From a virus: 24,780 nucleotides of DNA. This document shows, in pieces, positions 1 through 8,251 of the stretch; position 1 is the first letter of the stretch, and the number at the start of each line of letters is the position of its first letter. The notes under the pieces were generated by a model. It saw nothing but the letters and a program-made list of their open reading frames with translations. It did not search any database and was not told the origin of the DNA. The translations under genes were made by a program, and so were the position numbers. The DNA is taken from the IMG/VR virus record IMGVR_UViG_3300025806_000210, positions 1 through 24,780 of that record; one strand, 5' to 3'.

Positions 1-2
1 AG

Positions 3-353
3 CAACTATCCGTTGGACTTGATGGTGATGGTAGGGAAATAGGTAGGTATAGCCGTTATACGGAATTAATTGCACGTTATGAACTACCTAGGCCAATAAA
101 ACCAAAAGAGGCGGGTGAACTATACAATTTTGAGTGGACAGGAGATTGGAAAAGTAAAATGAAAGCTATTTTTTCAAACGAACGAGAATATGAGATATTA
201 AGCAGTGATGGCAAGCATAAGGAATTAATTGTCAAATACGGAGATGAAATTGTAAAACCAAGCGTAGACCTAAATGCATTTATAAACAAAAACATATTAA
301 AGCCTGGACTTTACCAGGAATTTGTAAACCGATTAAACAACGCAACAAAATGA
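3..353 (+). CDS. C-terminal part of a phage head/neck or tail-completion protein (5' end outside window)
   Basis: This frame is open from the first bases of the window to TGA at 353, giving at least 116 residues; the start lies upstream. An internal ATG at 159 would give only 64 residues, but the upstream part (GREIGRYSRYTELIARYELP) reads as normal protein, so I treat the gene as truncated by the window edge. The 'G..IG.YS..T' opening followed by 'ELYNFEWTGDWKSKM' resembles small neck or tail-completion proteins of Bacteroidota phages, from memory only. Position supports this, since it lies before a structural protein, a chaperone candidate and the tape measure gene, where gp10-like or tail-terminator genes usually sit. 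Its stop overlaps the next start as ATGA, so translation is probably coupled. Specific function is not established. Confidence 0.7.
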   Translation, partial: QLSVGLDGDGREIGRYSRYTELIARYELPRPIKPKEAGELYNFEWTGDWKSKMKAIFSNEREYEILSSDGKHKELIVKYGDEIVKPSVDLNAFINKNILKPGLYQEFVNRLNNATK

Positions 354-1180
354 AAAATATATTATTAATTTTTATAGTATTAGCAGCTTATTTAGGACAA
401 GCGCAAACAGTGGACCAATTTAGCTATTATGAGCGCATTATAAACGACTCATATGGCGATAATGCAAAAATATACAGTAAAGGTAAAACCCTGCGAAAGT
501 TTGGGAGAAACAATGATTTAGACACTGATGTCGAGGAGCAAATATGGGAACAAGGTGGATTTGAAATTATGGCAACGTCAAACAGCATTGACACTATGAG
601 CAGTTCAAGCGGAAGTGATACGCAAACTGTAACAATTGAAGGGCATTATTATGATGCTGACAATAACTTAATTTTTAGCATTCAGACAGCAATTTTAACG
701 GGTCAAACGAAAGTCACTTTAGCCACACCATTATCGCGTGCGACAAGGGTTTATAATACAGGCAGTACGGATTTAGTAGGCAATGTTTACGTATATGAGG
801 ACGGTGCAATTACAGCAGGCGTTCCTGACGATGCTGCGACTATCCATTTGTTTGCAACTGCAGGAAACCAACAAAGCTCAAAAGCAGCAACATCAACTTC
901 ATCTACGGATTATTGGGTTATTGTTAGGGTAAAATTTACAGTTGAAAAAACACAAACGTCAACGGTGGATTTTAAGGTACAAATTAGGGAGGCAAATGGT
1001 GTTTGGAGGTCGCAATTATTTGCAAGTTTAGCCGGTGCGCAAGGAACGTACCAAGTTGACTTAACCAATACGCCAATTATTATGAAGCCTAATTCAGACA
1101 TTAGGGTATTAGGAACTTCCAGTACCAATAATGTGATAGGAGGCGCGGAAATAGGAGGTTTTTTAGCAAAAGTTTTATAA
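350..1180 (+). CDS. Virion structural protein candidate with an N-terminal signal peptide
   Basis: The 276-residue protein begins with a basic residue and a hydrophobic stretch (residues 2-16) ending in LGQAQ, a typical Bacteroidota signal-peptidase I site after residue 18. From about residue 45 it carries 'KTLRKFGRNNDLDT' and 'EQIWEQGGF'. These recall a beta-rich structural protein common in marine phages, where FGRN.D.DT is followed by a W..GG segment. The remainder is Ser/Thr/Ala-rich and beta-like, with no enzyme motif. It sits where a major tail protein is expected, between a completion protein and the chaperone/tape measure pair, so a tail-tube or other virion role is possible. The start is fixed by ATGA overlap with the preceding stop. 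The signal peptide is odd for a cytoplasmically assembled virion component. Structural role is moderately likely; exact role unknown. Confidence 0.75.
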   Translation: MKNILLIFIVLAAYLGQAQTVDQFSYYERIINDSYGDNAKIYSKGKTLRKFGRNNDLDTDVEEQIWEQGGFEIMATSNSIDTMSSSSGSDTQTVTIEGHYYDADNNLIFSIQTAILTGQTKVTLATPLSRATRVYNTGSTDLVGNVYVYEDGAITAGVPDDAATIHLFATAGNQQSSKAATSTSSTDYWVIVRVKFTVEKTQTSTVDFKVQIREANGVWRSQLFASLAGAQGTYQVDLTNTPIIMKPNSDIRVLGTSSTNNVIGGAEIGGFLAKVL

Positions 1181-1779
1181 TGCTATACAGTGGAACGCAT
1201 GACATGCCAATATACCATTACACTAAATGTTTGGTAAACGACGAATTACGTTATATGGTAATAGGTTGGAATGAACGCGACGAGGTTGTGCTTCCAAAAG
1301 ACACTGAGGAAATATGGTTTGATATTTTTAACTCCTTTTGCACAAAAACAAGCACTAATGATACTGACACTTATTACGCCTTAATAAATGAATTAGACTA
1401 TTTGCGCAGGCGCTACAAAATGGTGGAAATATTAGTTAAGGAATTAAACGAAAATAATAGAGAAACTTACGGATATGAAATTAGTCAGTGGGAATTTAGT
1501 ATATTAGCAACTCCTATAAGTGAACAAAAAAAACATTTTGAAAAGCAGTTTAGGATAGCCAACCAGGATATTGAATTAAAACAAAGCGAAGTTGACAAGT
1601 GGTTAGAGGAAAACGACACAGGCGAGCCGGTAAAATTGTATAAGAAAAAAATTAGGTTGGAGCGCATCACAGGGCTCACAATTGATATAAAAACATGTGT
1701 TCTAGACGAATGGATAGAAATTATTAGCGAGGCTGATACCATTAACGAGGAATACTCAAAAGCGCACGCAAATGGCTAA
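1180..1779 (+). CDS. Putative tail assembly chaperone (gene immediately before the tape measure)
   Basis: This is a 199-residue, charged, mostly helical protein without signal peptide or membrane segment. Residues 45-75 contain a 'YYALINELDYLRRRYKMVEILVKEL' type helix (quoted in part), and residues 115-150 are rich in Glu and Lys. The start ATG shares its A with the TAA of the previous gene (TAATG), and the last 8 bases overlap the tape measure gene. A gene directly before and overlapping the tape measure is usually the tail assembly chaperone, which keeps the tape measure soluble during tail assembly; I assign it by position only, as I do not recognise the sequence. An 8-A run at 1526-1533 could in principle slip, but both alternative frames stop within a few codons, so there is no evidence for the classic programmed-frameshift extension. 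Confidence 0.75.
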   Translation: MLYSGTHDMPIYHYTKCLVNDELRYMVIGWNERDEVVLPKDTEEIWFDIFNSFCTKTSTNDTDTYYALINELDYLRRRYKMVEILVKELNENNRETYGYEISQWEFSILATPISEQKKHFEKQFRIANQDIELKQSEVDKWLEENDTGEPVKLYKKKIRLERITGLTIDIKTCVLDEWIEIISEADTINEEYSKAHANG

Positions 1780-4700
1780 AAATCCAATTACCGTAATTGA
1801 GGAAAGTAAACAGGAATTATCAGCCTTAAACCAAGTTTTAACAAGCACCAATACCTTAATACTTGAGATATCAGCCAATACACGCAAAGTAGGCAAGGAC
1901 TTTTTTAATGTTAAAAACCCAAAGCAAGCAAATGATGCATTGGCAAAACGAGCAAGCGCTGAAAGTAAGGTATTAACACTAATTAGGGAAAAGGAAAAGA
2001 TTAACAAAAGGTTAGCAGCAGGAGAAGCCAAAATTGCAGTGGCTATGACCTCGTCTAACAAACAATTAGCGCAGCAACGGTTTGAACTACAGGAGTTGAA
2101 TAGACGTGCAAAACAAGCAGCCGTTTTATCCTCAAGTTTGTCAACGGAATACCAAAAGCAAAGTGTCAGATTAATACAGTTACGAACAAAGTATAAGGAC
2201 GTCGCATTAACGCAAGGAGAATCCTCAAAAGCTGCTAGGGTATTACAGCGTGAAATCCAAAAATTAGATTTAAGGCTTAAAAGCGTTGATGGCAATGTAG
2301 GGCAATTCCAAAGGAGCGTTGGTAATTACGGTAAAGCGCTTAACGGTGCAGTTGGTGCAGCAAAAAAAATGGCAGGCGCATTAGGCTTAATGGGTGGTGC
2401 TTTTTTAGCAATTAGAATAGGACGAGATGCAATAAAAGTAATAAAGGACTTTGACAAAGCAAATGCCACATTGGCGTCAGTATTACAATTATCCAGGGAG
2501 GAAACACGAGGGTTGGCAGATGATGCGCAGCGCTTAGGTAGTATAACAGTAAAAACAGCACAGGAGGTGACTGAACTCCAAACAGCTTATGCGCGTTTAG
2601 GCTTTAACCAAACTGAAATAATTGATTTAACGGAAGCCACAATACAAGGCTCCATTGCTTTAAATAGTGAACTAGGCGCGACAGCTGAATTAACAGGTGC
2701 GTTGGTAAATACGTTTGATGAATTTGGCACAAATGACGCACCACAAATATTGGATATTTTATCCTTAGCAACGGCAAAATCCGCTTTAAACTTTCAAAAA
2801 TTACAAGCAGGTTTACCAATAGTTGCAGGAGCAGCCAATGCAGCAGGTGTACCGTTTACAAAGTTAGTGGCATTATTAGGAAAACTATCAGATGCAGGTA
2901 TTGATGTCAGTAGTTCATCAACAGCGCTAAGGAATATATTTATTGAGGCAGCGTCACAAGGATTAAATTACGAACAAATTTTAGATAAAATAAAAAGCAG
3001 CCAGGATAAGCTAACAGCATCCAACGATGAATTTGGTAAACGTGCCGCAGTTTCAGCCACTGTTTTAGCTGCAAATATAGCCGCTACCAACGAATTAGAC
3101 GTTGCCTTACAAAATGCAGCAGGAACGGCGCAAAGCATGGCAGATAAGGAGTTAGACACCTTAGACGGTGCTTTACAGCTATTAAAGTCAGCATGGCAAG
3201 GGTTTATACTAGGTGCAGACGGCTCAACGGGCGCTGCGGCTAAATTAAAAAGTGGTATCCAATTTTTAGCAGCAAATTTAGACAGGATATTAAAAGTAAT
3301 AATATTTGGCACAAAAGCATGGGTGGCTTATAAAACTGCATTACTATTAGCAAACGTTCAATCCAGGATATTTGCACTAACAGCATCGCAAACAGCAGCC
3401 GCAGCCACAGCACAAGCCGCAGCACAAACAGCAAATGCCGCAGCAACGACAGCAGCCACAACAGCTTGGCAGCGCTTTAATTTAGCATTAAAAGCAAACA
3501 TCATAGGAATATTGATTGGTTTAGCTATTGGCCTTTATACTGCAATACAAAGCCTTTATACTTCCTTAGAAGATAGCGTAAAAGCAACGGACGAGGCGAC
3601 GCGCGCATTTTTAGACCACGAACACGCGCTAAAAGCATCAGCAAATTCCACCAATACGCTGCTTGATAGGTATGATGAATTAACTAAAAAGCAAAAAGAA
3701 AATAAGGACGGTGCAAAACTTACAACAGCCGAGCAAAAGGATTTAGACGGAATAATAGTGCAATTAGCAAAGGATTATCCTAAAGCAACAGGCGAGATTG
3801 ACAAAAATACTGGAGCATTAATTATAAACACCGAACAAATTCGTAATAATTTAGCAGCGCAGGCTGGTGACATAAACAGCGCGCAAAAAAAGGCGCAGTT
3901 GTTAAAGGAAAATACTAATGAATTAAATTTGTTAGAAATGGCCCAAGAACGTTTAAATAAAACGGAGCGCGAGGGTGAAGCAGAAAAAATAGATAACATT
4001 GGTTTTGTTATACGCGAAGAAGGTAAACTTTACAAAGCAAAATTCCAAGCACAAACGAAATCATTTATAGCCACTAGGGAATTAAGCGTGGCAGAAATTG
4101 ATGCGGTAAATGCGGCAGTAGACGGCAATAGGGAATTAATTGCAACAAAAAAGGATTTTATACGTGAATTAAATGGCGAGAAAACGTCCAAGCAAATTAA
4201 CAATGAATTAACGGAAATTGAAAATAATTTAAAAGCTGAAAGCAAAAAACTAACAGACGAGGAAATTGACGTTGTGGCAAAATATAATGCTGAAATTGAA
4301 AAGCAAACGGATATCCTTAAAAAATTACGCGCACCTTTACAAGAGGAGGGAGGTAAAATAAACCCGTTAGACGAACAAGGTATAAAGGACGCTACAAAAG
4401 CACTAAACAACGCCAAAGCAGCGTTAAAAGAAATAACAGGTACCACAAAAGACAAAGACAAGGACAAGGATAACAGCGCGGGCAAACGGACAATTGATTA
4501 CCAATATAAAATAGACGAGGAAAGTTTAGAACAAGCTATTGCAGCAGACGAGGAAATTGCAACAGCTATTGACAACAACTTAAAAGATAGGCTTAAAGGC
4601 TTAGAGGACTTTGAAGCAAAATCTAAGGAGCTAGTAGACCTACGAAAAACGAAAGAAAAAGAAGATGTAAAAAGCAGCGTATTATCAGCAAAAGCAAAAG

Positions 4701-6079
4701 CCAAAGCCCTTGAATATATTGAACTGAAATACAAAGTTGTCTATACCAAAATACAAGAGGACAAGCAAAAAATAGCCGAAAAAATAATCAAAGACAGCAT
4801 TGATGCCGCTAAGGATTTTAAAACATTTGAGGAAACAGAATTAAGGCAAGCAAACGAAAAAGAGCTGCAAATTCGTAAAGATGCTTATGTAAAAGCTATT
4901 GAAGCTGCTGGCGATAATAAAGAGGCATTAAAAAAAGTAGAAGACGAATATACTGCTGATATTTTAGAAATAAAATTAAGGCAAGAATTAGCGATATTAG
5001 CACAGAAAAAAAAGTTCTTAGAAGCGCAATTAAAATTTGTTGTAGACCCTAAGAAACGCAAATTGATTGCGCAACAAATTGCAGGTATTGAAATTGCAAT
5101 GAGCACGCTAAAAACTGATTCGCAAATTAAAGACCTTAAACGTTTAAGAAACGCGCAGCAGGAAATAGATGATTTCAAACGCGACTCCTTAGCAGGTGCG
5201 TCAACAGTATTAGCCAATACCTTAAATATTGACGCCAATAATTTAAACATATTTTTACAAGGTGTTGTAGACGGATTTGATTCAGCCCTTGAGGGAATTT
5301 CAGCAGCTGCATTGGTTGCTGGAGATATTGTGAATGCTGTCTTTGAAGCTAAAATAGCCATGTATGACCAGGATATTGAAAAAAACAAAGCCTATTATGA
5401 TGCACTTTTAGACAACGAGGAATTAACGGATAAGCAGCGTACGGCATTAGAGGATAGAAAAGCAGCTAAGGAAGCTATTTTAGAGAAAAAGAAACGCGCA
5501 GCACGTAAAAAGCAAGCAGTATATGACAAGCTGTTTGGAGTGTTACAAGTTGGAATATCCACTGCCGTAGGTATACAAAAAGCTATCGCATCATTTCCAT
5601 TAACTGCTGGTCAACCTTGGGTTAGTATTATTGCAGCGCTTGGCGCAATACAAACGGCAGCAATATTATCACAACCAATACCAAACTATGCCACAGGGCG
5701 TGATGGTGGTAAGGCTGAATATGCTTATGTTGGTGATGGTGGCCGTAGTGAGATAATTGAGAAACCAAATAAAGACATCTACGTCACTCCTAATAATCCT
5801 ACATTAACTTACTTAGGTAAAGGTGACAAAGTTCACACAAGCCCACAAGCGTACCTTGACAGCGTATCTGATAAAGAATTATACAACAATATCCACAAGC
5901 ATGTAGCCATAGGAAATTTACAAGGGCAAACGGGTAGGTATTTATCAAACAGCACAGGCGCAAACAATAAGGAAATAGTAAAAGCAATTGAAAAAAACAA
6001 AGCAAGTGTAAAAGTTATCAATAATAATAATATAGGTGAGGAATTAAATTTTATCTTTAAACTGAACAGCACGTTATGA
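1772..6079 (+). CDS. Phage tail tape measure protein, TP901 family
   Basis: At 1435 residues this is the largest gene in the window. The N-terminal 220 residues are coiled-coil-like. Residues about 225-475 show the TP901 tape-measure core, including 'LGSITVKTAQEVTELQTAYA', 'ALVNTFDEFG' and 'KLVALLGKLSDAGID'. Hydrophobic segments lie near residues 195-215 and 574-596 (IIGILIGLAIGLYTAIQSLY), as expected for a protein that reaches the host membrane. Long Lys/Glu-rich helices follow. The C-terminus has the family's glycine-rich pattern (ATGRDGGKAEYAYVGDGGRS, then TPNNPTLTYLGKGDKV). The protein sets tail length; at the usual ~0.15 nm per residue this predicts a tail of roughly 215 nm. No sheath gene is visible, which fits a siphovirus. 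It overlaps the gene before by 8 nt and the gene after by ATGA. Confidence 0.95.
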   Translation: MAKNPITVIEESKQELSALNQVLTSTNTLILEISANTRKVGKDFFNVKNPKQANDALAKRASAESKVLTLIREKEKINKRLAAGEAKIAVAMTSSNKQLAQQRFELQELNRRAKQAAVLSSSLSTEYQKQSVRLIQLRTKYKDVALTQGESSKAARVLQREIQKLDLRLKSVDGNVGQFQRSVGNYGKALNGAVGAAKKMAGALGLMGGAFLAIRIGRDAIKVIKDFDKANATLASVLQLSREETRGLADDAQRLGSITVKTAQEVTELQTAYARLGFNQTEIIDLTEATIQGSIALNSELGATAELTGALVNTFDEFGTNDAPQILDILSLATAKSALNFQKLQAGLPIVAGAANAAGVPFTKLVALLGKLSDAGIDVSSSSTALRNIFIEAASQGLNYEQILDKIKSSQDKLTASNDEFGKRAAVSATVLAANIAATNELDVALQNAAGTAQSMADKELDTLDGALQLLKSAWQGFILGADGSTGAAAKLKSGIQFLAANLDRILKVIIFGTKAWVAYKTALLLANVQSRIFALTASQTAAAATAQAAAQTANAAATTAATTAWQRFNLALKANIIGILIGLAIGLYTAIQSLYTSLEDSVKATDEATRAFLDHEHALKASANSTNTLLDRYDELTKKQKENKDGAKLTTAEQKDLDGIIVQLAKDYPKATGEIDKNTGALIINTEQIRNNLAAQAGDINSAQKKAQLLKENTNELNLLEMAQERLNKTEREGEAEKIDNIGFVIREEGKLYKAKFQAQTKSFIATRELSVAEIDAVNAAVDGNRELIATKKDFIRELNGEKTSKQINNELTEIENNLKAESKKLTDEEIDVVAKYNAEIEKQTDILKKLRAPLQEEGGKINPLDEQGIKDATKALNNAKAALKEITGTTKDKDKDKDNSAGKRTIDYQYKIDEESLEQAIAADEEIATAIDNNLKDRLKGLEDFEAKSKELVDLRKTKEKEDVKSSVLSAKAKAKALEYIELKYKVVYTKIQEDKQKIAEKIIKDSIDAAKDFKTFEETELRQANEKELQIRKDAYVKAIEAAGDNKEALKKVEDEYTADILEIKLRQELAILAQKKKFLEAQLKFVVDPKKRKLIAQQIAGIEIAMSTLKTDSQIKDLKRLRNAQQEIDDFKRDSLAGASTVLANTLNIDANNLNIFLQGVVDGFDSALEGISAAALVAGDIVNAVFEAKIAMYDQDIEKNKAYYDALLDNEELTDKQRTALEDRKAAKEAILEKKKRAARKKQAVYDKLFGVLQVGISTAVGIQKAIASFPLTAGQPWVSIIAALGAIQTAAILSQPIPNYATGRDGGKAEYAYVGDGGRSEIIEKPNKDIYVTPNNPTLTYLGKGDKVHTSPQAYLDSVSDKELYNNIHKHVAIGNLQGQTGRYLSNSTGANNKEIVKAIEKNKASVKVINNNNIGEELNFIFKLNSTL

Positions 6080-8250
6080 GCCACCAAGTAGTCAAATTCA
6101 AATTAATAAACCACGACTCAGGTGCTATTTCTGGCAGCGGCTCAGACCCGTTTTTACCTACTGACCCTAAGGGTTATGAAAACAGTCAAAAAACGCTTAA
6201 AAGGAGTACCTCTAATTTTGGTGTATGGACTGAATTATCAAAGGATTTATTTTTTACAAAAGAAGGTGCGGACTTTTTAATTGATGCGTATACTGCAAAG
6301 TATATCCAAGCAAATGTCACACTTGAAGAATGGAGGCAGTTACCACACGAGGACGGCTTTTATTTATACAGCTCAGGCACATTTGATTTTAGTGAAATAG
6401 ACATACAAAAATTAGGAGTAAAAATACCATTTAAAACCGGTGGACTACATACAATAATTGAATCACAATTGACACAGGATTTTGAATTGCAGCGCTTAAC
6501 AAGTTTAAAAGGCGAGGTTTTGCCACCGTTGGAATTAAAAGACATACAACTAACAAGCCGGGCAATATTTTTATTAAGCCAATGGACTATTGAGGAGGGC
6601 AGTTTTTTAGGTATTGACCCACCAGGTGAGGGTTATTTTGGCTATGCCGGGCAATGGCGTACTCCAATGCTTAACATATTATCCAACAGTGATGCCGCCA
6701 ACGTGGCGCCCGTATTGCAGGAATTTATACCATGGACACTTTCAGGAAGTTTTGTACCTGAAGATTTAGCACCTGAGCCAATACATTTTTTTTATTTCCA
6801 AGTTGATTTAGCAAAAACAGTTAGGGTCTTAAATACAGCAACCTTAGAGGTTTTTGGTAGAAATGGCCAAAGCGTCAGTCTGTATATAATGCATACCGCG
6901 TTGGACTATTCGGTTACGGAGTTTAGGGAAATTTTTAGCTATCCATATAGTGCAGGAGATAGCATAAGGCAATATCCTATAAATGTTGATGAGGAGTTTG
7001 ATTTAATTGAGGGAGATAGCTTGATGTGGGTTTATAACATTGTAGCCAATGCTAGCGCCGGAGGCCAAGTTCAATGGGCCAGGTTTAGTGATTATGAAAT
7101 GTCATTAACAGAAGACAGTGTAGTGGACGACACTACCACAAAAGGGCTTTTAATACATGAGGCTGGTGAACGTTTAATGGAAATACTAACGGGTGAAACG
7201 GGCAGGTATTATAGTGAATTTTATGGTCGCACGGATATTGGATATGATGCTGATGGTGAATTTAGTTACACTGGATTAACTTATGGCTTTTGGATTAGAC
7301 AATTTTTTGAAAAGCAAATAACGCTTAATTGCAAGGAATTATTTGAAACTACCAATGCACTGCATGCAACAGGTTGGACAATTGATACAATAGACGGAGT
7401 TGAAGTTTTAGTCCACGAGGATTTAAAATATTTTTTCCAACAGCGCACTTTAATTAAGATACCTGGACAAGTAAGTAAGTATATGAAAAAGCCTGCTAAG
7501 GAATTTGTATATCCAAATGCTGAATGGGGGTACGACAAGGGTGGAGAGGACTATGATGAGGCGCATGGATTAGATGAATACAATGGTAAAATAAACCACA
7601 CGCATCCATTTGATAGGGTGCAAAAAGGATTAAAAGTAACAAGTCCTTCAAGGGGAGATAAATATGGTGCTGAATTTGCTAGACGCAGGCCAAAGGAAAC
7701 TTATCCACGCGAGGATACGTCATATGATAGTGACAAATGGGTATTGGATTTAAAAGAGGGATTAGGTACTTTTTTACAGGAACGCACCTGGGAGGATGAT
7801 TACGAGGAAGCGCCGGTAAATGTATACAGCCCTGAAACTGCTACTAATTTAAGGATAACACCTTTTAGGAATAGTGAGCGACATGAATGGTGGTATAGTG
7901 GTAGTATGAAAGCGTTTCAAGACGAGGTTATACGCTTTTCAAGTAACATAGGAAACAGCAGTTTAGGAACAAAAAAAGTTGGTGAAGTTATACGTTATGA
8001 GGACGGCAACAAAAACATAAACGAGCTTGAAAAACCACGCGTGCAATTTGAGTGGATAACATTTTCTTATCCCTTAAATTACGAACTATTAAACCAAGTA
8101 TATGGCAGGACTAACATTGACGGCAGGAGTGTACCAAATTACTTTGGATTAGTGGAATACTACAATGACAAAAACCAAAAAGAATACGGATATTTATTTC
8201 AATTAGAGCCTTCAAAAGAGGGTAAATGGAAACTATTAAAAGCATCATAA
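6076..8250 (+). CDS. Distal tail / baseplate protein candidate following the tape measure
   Basis: The 724-residue protein starts at an ATGA overlap with the tape measure stop. It has no signal peptide or transmembrane segment. It is rich in aromatic and acidic residues with alternating polar/hydrophobic stretches typical of beta-rich tail proteins, for example residues 30-60 (LKRSTSNFGVWTELSKDLFF). A Trp/Tyr-rich stretch near residues 385-415 (YTGLTYGFWIRQFFEKQ) and a C-terminal 'YGRTNIDGRSVPNYFGLVEY' stand out but match no motif I know. The gene directly after the tape measure normally encodes the distal tail protein that joins tube to baseplate or fibres. At this length it may combine distal-tail and tail-associated functions. 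The assignment rests on gene order. Confidence 0.75.
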   Translation: MSHQVVKFKLINHDSGAISGSGSDPFLPTDPKGYENSQKTLKRSTSNFGVWTELSKDLFFTKEGADFLIDAYTAKYIQANVTLEEWRQLPHEDGFYLYSSGTFDFSEIDIQKLGVKIPFKTGGLHTIIESQLTQDFELQRLTSLKGEVLPPLELKDIQLTSRAIFLLSQWTIEEGSFLGIDPPGEGYFGYAGQWRTPMLNILSNSDAANVAPVLQEFIPWTLSGSFVPEDLAPEPIHFFYFQVDLAKTVRVLNTATLEVFGRNGQSVSLYIMHTALDYSVTEFREIFSYPYSAGDSIRQYPINVDEEFDLIEGDSLMWVYNIVANASAGGQVQWARFSDYEMSLTEDSVVDDTTTKGLLIHEAGERLMEILTGETGRYYSEFYGRTDIGYDADGEFSYTGLTYGFWIRQFFEKQITLNCKELFETTNALHATGWTIDTIDGVEVLVHEDLKYFFQQRTLIKIPGQVSKYMKKPAKEFVYPNAEWGYDKGGEDYDEAHGLDEYNGKINHTHPFDRVQKGLKVTSPSRGDKYGAEFARRRPKETYPREDTSYDSDKWVLDLKEGLGTFLQERTWEDDYEEAPVNVYSPETATNLRITPFRNSERHEWWYSGSMKAFQDEVIRFSSNIGNSSLGTKKVGEVIRYEDGNKNINELEKPRVQFEWITFSYPLNYELLNQVYGRTNIDGRSVPNYFGLVEYYNDKNQKEYGYLFQLEPSKEGKWKLLKAS

Positions 8251-8251
8251 T

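Noticed and set aside
1526-1533. Eight-A run as a programmed frameshift site in the chaperone candidate.
   Set aside because: Both the -1 and +1 frames stop within a few codons (TGA, TAG), so no longer fusion product can form.
1756-6087. Long reading frames on the minus strand opposite the tape measure and fibre genes.
   Set aside because: They are shadows of strongly biased + strand codons; composition is Ser/Cys/Phe/Leu-rich without motifs, and no minus-strand promoters are seen.
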